Assembly: GCF_900090225.1 (NCBI RefSeq)
Contig: NZ_FMHY01000002.1
Location: 3,596,001-3,660,000, forward strand
Origin: Micromonospora eburnea
Lineage (GTDB): Bacteria > Actinomycetota > Actinomycetes > Mycobacteriales > Micromonosporaceae
Length of the DNA: 64,000 bases
Direction: 5' to 3'
The notes beneath the pieces were generated by a model. That model ran no database searches. It saw nothing but the letters and a program-made list of their open reading frames with translations, and was not told where the DNA came from. How positions within the stretch are numbered: the stretch's first letter is position 1; each line of letters starts with the position of its first letter. Shown here piece by piece: positions 60,082 through 64,000 of this stretch. The position numbers were made by a program, and so were the translations under genes.

Positions 60082-61128
60082 TCACGCGGCGGGCCGACCC
60101 CGGGCCGCCATGCGCCGCGCCTCCTCGCGACGGCGGAGCAGCACCACCCCGGCGAGGAAGGTCACCGCCGGCACCAACACCAGCGCCGCCAACCTGACGG
60201 CCACCAGTGGGCGGGCGTACAGGTGCAACGTGTCCACCGCCTCGCCGGCCAGCGAGATGTCGATGAGCAGGACCAACGCGGCGACCGGCGCCAGCAGGAC
60301 CACGAGCCGCCAACGGATCACCGGGGCGAGGGCCGCCAGCCCGAACAGGACGGCCACCGCCGCCACGCCGAGGACGGCCAGGAAGCCCAGGATCATCACC
60401 GGGCTGGGGGCGTTCAGGCCGTGGAAGGAGTACCACGGGCCGTCCGGGTCGAGCTTCGGATAGCTCACCCGGTTGGCCGCCAGCACCCCGACCGCCAGCA
60501 CCACGGCCAGCCCGAACGCCCCCAGCCTTCGCCCGCCGAGCATCCGTAGGGCCCGCCGGGGCGGCGCTGGCAGGGTGAGCGAGCCGGCTGCCACCACGGC
60601 GAGCGCGAACTGCGGCAGGGTGTCGATCACGTACGCCGGTTGGTCGGCGACGGTCGCCCCGGCCAGGACCACCCAGGCCGCCACACCGGCCCAGGCGAGC
60701 CCGGCGGCCACCCGCCGCAGCCCCGCCAGCGCAGCCCCGAACACAGCCGCCCAGCCGCCCAACCGCAGCCAGTCGATTTGGTCCGGAGTGGCGGGTGGCA
60801 GCGGCGGCTTCCCCAGCGGATCCGGCGCCACCTGGTCGACCAGGCTCCACCCGGCGGTGGCGAACAGGAGCAGCGCCACCAGCACGCCGGTCACCGCGGC
60901 GGCATCGATCCAGGCCGGCTCGGTGAACCCCCGGGCGCCCACCCGCAGCCGGGACCGCAGTCCGGCGCCGATCAGGTTGACCGCGTCCCCGGCGCTCGGC
61001 CGGGTCTGCCCCGGTCGCGCGCCGGCGAGGAGCACCGCGAGCATCTCCTCCTCGTACGCCCGGCGGTGTTCCGGCGGGTAGACGGCGAGCAGCCGGCGGT
61101 AGCGGCGCGCCAGCAGGTCGGCACTCAT
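60082..61128 (-). CDS. Multi-pass membrane protein in a PadR operon
   Basis: A 348-residue protein with a cytoplasmic N-terminal segment (YRRLLAVYPPEHRRAYEEEMLAVLLAG) and about eight membrane helices. The N-terminal segment is typical of membrane proteins that accompany PadR regulators. Its start overlaps the PadR gene stop by four bases, so they are coupled. It may be part of a membrane stress-response unit; the biochemical function is unknown. Confidence 0.75.
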   Translation of the reverse strand: MSADLLARRYRRLLAVYPPEHRRAYEEEMLAVLLAGARPGQTRPSAGDAVNLIGAGLRSRLRVGARGFTEPAWIDAAAVTGVLVALLLFATAGWSLVDQVAPDPLGKPPLPPATPDQIDWLRLGGWAAVFGAALAGLRRVAAGLAWAGVAAWVVLAGATVADQPAYVIDTLPQFALAVVAAGSLTLPAPPRRALRMLGGRRLGAFGLAVVLAVGVLAANRVSYPKLDPDGPWYSFHGLNAPSPVMILGFLAVLGVAAVAVLFGLAALAPVIRWRLVVLLAPVAALVLLIDISLAGEAVDTLHLYARPLVAVRLAALVLVPAVTFLAGVVLLRRREEARRMAARGRPAA

Positions 61129-61472
61129 GCCACTCCCCCCTCGGCGAGCAGGCCGGCGCGGCGCAGCCGCCGGTTGGCAGCGTCGGCGTTGCGGCGCAGG
61201 CGGGTGACCTCGTCGGCGAGGCGGGCCGCGCCCAGCGCGGTGAGCCGGTAGTAGCGGCGCAGCCGGGACTGCACCACCTCCTCTCGGTCGACCTCGATGA
61301 GTCCGTCGGCACGCAGCCGGTCGAGGACGGCGTAGAGGGTGCCGGCGCGCAGCCGGACCCGGCCATCGGAGATGCGTAGCACGTCCTCGATGACGGCGTA
61401 CCCGTGCTGGGGCGTCTCGGCCAACGCGGTGAGGACCAGGAAGGTGGGTTCCCGCAACGGAGTGTCGGTCAT
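61125..61472 (-). CDS. PadR family regulator
   Basis: A 115-residue PadR-type winged-helix protein. PTFLVLTALAETPQHGYAVIEDVL and AGTLYAVLDRLRADGLIEV are family signatures, and a C-terminal dimer helix (LADEVTRLRRNADAANRRLR) follows. It probably represses itself and the membrane protein gene. The start ATG 61472 lies in the left arm of a 31-base palindrome, with TATCCT seven bases upstream, so the transcript is likely leaderless and autorepressed. Confidence 0.9.
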   Translation of the reverse strand: MTDTPLREPTFLVLTALAETPQHGYAVIEDVLRISDGRVRLRAGTLYAVLDRLRADGLIEVDREEVVQSRLRRYYRLTALGAARLADEVTRLRRNADAANRRLRRAGLLAEGGVA

Positions 61473-61501
61473 GCCGATGAGGATATACATCCTATCGGCA
61501 T
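61471..61501. promoter_or_regulatory. PadR operator palindrome over its own promoter
   Basis: An outer pair ATGCCGAT and ATCGGCAT (61471-61478, 61494-61501) encloses the near-palindrome GGATATACATCC (61481-61492). The start codon and the -10 box TATCCT of the PadR gene lie inside. The AT-rich centre resembles known PadR sites. Confidence 0.65.
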
Positions 61502-61514
61502 ATACGCGGCCCCG

Positions 61515-62399
61515 TCACTGCCGCGGTCGGTGCCCGTCCCCCTCGGCGGCAGCGGCCACGTGCTCGGTGGTCGGGCCGAGCGCCGGGGCCGGCTCGGCCG
61601 CCCCCGGCCCACCGGGTGCCGCCTGTTCCCGGGTCCGCCGCCCGTACTCCTGGAAGAACTGCAGCAGCTCCACCGGAAACGGCATGACCAGGGTGCTGTT
61701 CTTCTCCGCCGCCACGTCCACCACCGTCTGCAGCAGCCGCAACTGGTACGCCCCCGGCGTGTTCGCCATCGCCCGGGAGGCGTCGGCGAGCCGCCGGGAC
61801 GCCTGGAACTCACCGTCGGCGGCGATCACCCGCGCCCGCCGTTCCCGCTCCGCCTCGGCCTGGCGGGACATCGACCGCTTCATCTCCTCGGGCAGCGACA
61901 CGTCCTTGACCTCGACCCGCTCGATGAGCAGCCCCCACGGCTTCTCGGTGGGCGCGTCGATGACCGCCTTCAACTCGGCGTTGATCCGGTCCCGGTCGCG
62001 GAGCAGGGTGTCCAGGTCGGCCTTGCCGATCACCGACCGCAGCGCGGTCTGCGCCACCTGGAGCACCGCGGCCGGATAGTCCCGCACGTTGACCAGGGCC
62101 TTCACCGGGTCAACCACCCGGTAGTAGACGACCGCGTCGACGGTGAGCGTGACGTTGTCGCGGGTGATGACGCCCTGCGCGGGTACCCCGATCACCGTGG
62201 TCTGCATGCTGACCCGCACCATCCGGTCGGCGACCGGGATGATCAGGTGGAGGCCGGGCTGCCGGATCTGCTCCAGCACCCGGCCGAAGCGGAACACCAC
62301 GCCACGCTGGTACTGCTGCACCAACCGGACGCTCAACGACAGCCCGAGCAGCACGATCGCGACGACGATGACCAGCGCGACTACGGCGGCGACTGCCAT
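61515..62399 (-). CDS. SPFH/Band 7 (slipin/stomatin) membrane protein
   Basis: A 294-residue protein with an N-terminal membrane helix (AVAAVVALVIVVAIVLLGL) and an SPFH domain (about 25-200; VVFRFGRVLEQIRQPGLHLIIP, then VTLTVDAVVYYRV). The C-terminal half is a helical coiled-coil region ending in a Pro-rich tail. Slipins form ring-like assemblies in the membrane and organise microdomains. ATG 62399 has GAGGGGG upstream. It stands alone; no NfeD-type protease is adjacent. Confidence 0.9.
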   Translation of the reverse strand: MAVAAVVALVIVVAIVLLGLSLSVRLVQQYQRGVVFRFGRVLEQIRQPGLHLIIPVADRMVRVSMQTTVIGVPAQGVITRDNVTLTVDAVVYYRVVDPVKALVNVRDYPAAVLQVAQTALRSVIGKADLDTLLRDRDRINAELKAVIDAPTEKPWGLLIERVEVKDVSLPEEMKRSMSRQAEAERERRARVIAADGEFQASRRLADASRAMANTPGAYQLRLLQTVVDVAAEKNSTLVMPFPVELLQFFQEYGRRTREQAAPGGPGAAEPAPALGPTTEHVAAAAEGDGHRPRQ

Positions 62400-62519
62400 G
62401 GGCCCCCTCGATCCCGGAGGCATCCGCCTCCCGGCGCCGCGCCTACCCGTTTCGCCGCCGTCCATTCCCGCACGGGCAGTGCCACCGGCCGGCACGGGCT
62501 TCGGCTTCGGCTTCGGTCG

Positions 62520-63107
62520 TCAGTCGGCGGGCTCCGCTCCGTACACCCGCAGGACGCTGGCCTGCACGGCGGCGACCGCCTGGTCGGCGGGCATCCGACC
62601 GGCGACGACCTCCGCCCAGGCGGCGTGGCCGAGCGCGATGGTCGCGGCGACCAGCCAGCCGGGGGCGGCGTCCCGATCGAACTCACCGGCCCGCTGTCCG
62701 CGCAGGATGAGGCGGGTGAGCCGGTCGTGGACCGGCTGGTGCAGTTCGACGTCCGCGGCTCCGGTGGGTGCCGGCAGCGGCGGGTACCGGTCGAAGGTCC
62801 GCCAGCTCACCTCCAGCAGGCGCCGCAGGGCCGCGGGCGCCGGCCCCTCGTCCAGCCGCGCCGCGTCCAGGCCGGCGAGGACCTCGTCGGTCATCCGCCG
62901 GAAGACGGCGGTGACGAGCGCGTCCCGGGATGGGAAGTGCGCGTAGACGGTCTGCCGGGAGAGGCCGGCGGCGGCCGCGATGTCGTCCATCGTGGCCTGG
63001 GGTCGCTGCCCGAGCACCTGGATCGCGGCGTCGAGGATCGCCGCGACGTTCCGCCGGGCCTCCGCCCGGACGCGTCGCCGGCGCTCCGGAGGGCTGCTCT
63101 CAGACAC
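62520..63107 (-). CDS. TetR family regulator
   Basis: A 195-residue TetR-type repressor. The helix-turn-helix (ATMDDIAAAAGLSRQTVYAHFPSRDALV) lies at about 40-65, and a helical ligand domain follows. It is divergent from the SnoaL-like gene and shares a palindrome with it. GTG 63107 was preferred over GTG 63131, which would place the operator inside the gene; TAGCCT lies eight bases upstream, so the mRNA may be leaderless. Confidence 0.9.
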   Translation of the reverse strand: MSESSPPERRRRVRAEARRNVAAILDAAIQVLGQRPQATMDDIAAAAGLSRQTVYAHFPSRDALVTAVFRRMTDEVLAGLDAARLDEGPAPAALRRLLEVSWRTFDRYPPLPAPTGAADVELHQPVHDRLTRLILRGQRAGEFDRDAAPGWLVAATIALGHAAWAEVVAGRMPADQAVAAVQASVLRVYGAEPAD

Positions 63108-63110
63108 GGT

Positions 63111-63143
63111 TGTCAAGGCTACCCGAGACACTTAACCTTGACA
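63111..63143. promoter_or_regulatory. TetR operator and divergent promoters
   Basis: TGTCAAGG (63111-63118) and CCTTGACA (63136-63143) form a perfect eight-base inverted repeat with a 17-base spacer. The plus-strand -35 hexamer TTGACA is part of the right arm, and TAGCCT of the minus-strand promoter overlaps the left arm, so a bound repressor would cover both. Confidence 0.6.
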
Positions 63144-63176
63144 CCAAAGTCAGAGCTAAATGACGAAAGGAGCGCC

Positions 63177-63575
63177 GTGAGCGCCCAGACAGGACCCACC
63201 CCGGGCCGCGACCTGGCCGGCTATCTGCGGTCGTACGTGCAGGAGATGGCCTTCGGCGACGAGGCGCCGGACGTGATCCTCGACCGCTACCACACCCCCG
63301 ACATCGCCTGGTACTCCGACGGGCTGCACCTCGACCGCGAGCGGCTGGTGGCGCACGCCCGGCCGGTCCGCCGCACGGTGACCAGCTGCTCGCTCGACAT
63401 TCACGACACGCTGACCTGCGACAACCGGGTGGCGGCCCGCTTCACGTTGACCGCGGTGACCCGCGGTCGCACGGTCGCCACGGAGATCCACATGTTCGGC
63501 CAGCTGGCGCCGGACGGCCGGCTCCGCCGGATCGACCAGATCACCCGCACGCCCGGCCCGGAGCAGGACCGGTGA
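63177..63575 (+). CDS. SnoaL-like NTF2-fold protein
   Basis: A 132-residue SnoaL-like domain protein (cone-shaped NTF2 fold). The YHTPDIAWYSDG and VTSCSLDIHDTLTCDNRVAARF segments and a C-terminal beta strand are typical. Some members cyclise polyketides, others are small-molecule-binding enzymes. GTG 63177 has AAAGGAG upstream. It is followed by a coupled DUF1772 gene, and the TetR repressor is divergent. Confidence 0.85.
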   Translation: MSAQTGPTPGRDLAGYLRSYVQEMAFGDEAPDVILDRYHTPDIAWYSDGLHLDRERLVAHARPVRRTVTSCSLDIHDTLTCDNRVAARFTLTAVTRGRTVATEIHMFGQLAPDGRLRRIDQITRTPGPEQDR

Positions 63576-64000
63576 CCCGCCCGGCCGACACCGCCGACAC
63601 CACCGGAGCCGGGCCCGACCACGGCCGGCACGAGCCGGACGGCCGGCGACGGCGGATCGTCGAGGCGATCGCCCTGCTCAGCACCGGGCTGCTGGCCGGC
63701 GCGTTCGGTTACGGGGCGGTCAACCTCGTGCAGGGGTTCAAGGCGGTGCCGCTCGACGTCCGGCTCACCTTCCACACCGCCCTCATGAAGATGAACGGCC
63801 TGGTGATGCAGACCACGATGGGCCTGGCGCTGGTGAGCATCGCCGTCCTCGCGGTGCTCTGTCGCGGGGTGGCCCGCCGTCTGGCCGCGACCGCCGGCGT
63901 CCTGGTCGCCACCTCGTTCCTGGTGACCCGGTTCGGCAACGTACCGATCAACGCGAAGATCAAGGTGTGGGCGGTCACCACCGCGCCGCCGGACCACGCG
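63572..64000 (+). CDS. DUF1772 (anthrone-oxygenase-like) membrane protein, partial
   Basis: The first 143 residues of a membrane protein; the gene continues beyond the window. A polar N-terminal tail precedes membrane helices (IALLSTGLLAGAFGYGAV and GLALVSIAVLAVLC). The TRFGNVPINAKIKVW block is the hallmark of DUF1772, a family including anthrone oxygenases. Its GTG overlaps the stop of the SnoaL-like gene (GTGA), so it is coupled. Confidence 0.8.
   Translation, partial: MTRPADTADTTGAGPDHGRHEPDGRRRRIVEAIALLSTGLLAGAFGYGAVNLVQGFKAVPLDVRLTFHTALMKMNGLVMQTTMGLALVSIAVLAVLCRGVARRLAATAGVLVATSFLVTRFGNVPINAKIKVWAVTTAPPDHA

Noticed and set aside
1..64000. CRISPR arrays, tRNA or rRNA genes, insertion sequences, integrases and replication origins
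   Set aside because: None was seen. Repeats present are palindromes or the 70-base element, not regularly spaced arrays, and no transposase or recombinase motif occurs in any credible frame.

Overview
The window comes from a high-GC actinobacterium, most likely Micromonospora or a close relative in the Micromonosporaceae. Coding DNA has almost only C or G at third codon positions. Mycothiol-linked enzymes occur (an S-(hydroxymethyl)mycothiol dehydrogenase, an MDMPI-fold protein and an Rv2466c-type DsbA protein). Many genes have GTG starts, and a large share have a TANNNT box 6-8 bases before the start codon with no Shine-Dalgarno sequence, so they are probably leaderless. I see no rRNA, tRNA, CRISPR array, transposase or phage gene. 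The genus assignment is inference from gene content and style.

Layout. 1-5.9 kb (minus strand): a truncated secreted-protein gene, a DUF3626 protein, a VOC protein coupled to a short Rho paralogue, a metallophosphoesterase remnant, and an MBL hydrolase coupled to the mycothiol-dependent formaldehyde dehydrogenase. 6-9.9 kb: a membrane protein, an MFS transporter, a CapA-like protein and a divergent IMPase-like protein with altered metal ligands. 9.9-15.3 kb: an alpha/beta hydrolase, SDR and Baeyer-Villiger-type monooxygenase set, then two hypothetical genes divergent from a WYL regulator across a perfect palindrome. 15.3-20.3 kb: a MocR/PdxR regulator divergent from a frameshifted LysE exporter, a B3/4-domain protein, and archease convergent with the RNA ligase RtcB. 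20.3-26.4 kb: a dipeptide/oligopeptide ABC operon with a long regulatory region. 26.9-34.5 kb: a pentapeptide-repeat protein, a P450 with its ferredoxin, RNase HI, a serine hydrolase, an orphan lycopene cyclase, a small basic protein and an MFS transporter. 34.7-43.3 kb: an acyl-CoA synthetase divergent from a LuxR-type regulator, a secreted surface protein with a class F-like sortase, a phosphotransferase, an MFS transporter, a DsbA-like protein and a histone H1-like protein. 43.4-53.6 kb: a sugar-acid catabolic operon (ABC importer, two enolase-superfamily dehydratases, KDPG aldolase, KDG kinase, gluconokinase) with a divergent FadR-type regulator. 53.6-64 kb: an MDMPI-fold protein, an acetyltransferase, a transketolase, a truncated MFS gene, a secreted DUF3103-like protein, a PadR regulator with a membrane protein, a slipin, and a TetR regulator divergent from a SnoaL-like/DUF1772 pair.

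How the genes work together. The clearest pathway is the sugar-acid locus. Imported hexonates would be dehydrated to 2-keto-3-deoxy acids by the DgoD-like and ManD-like enzymes, phosphorylated by KdgK and split by the aldolase, while gluconokinase sends gluconate to the pentose phosphate pathway. The importer has no ATPase gene, so a shared ATPase elsewhere is inferred. The features most worth a second look are the second Rho with a disrupted RNA-binding motif, a three-copy 70-bp intergenic element, the leaderless-promoter set, several long palindromes (two at divergent promoters), and a class F-like sortase that appears to start at CTG.
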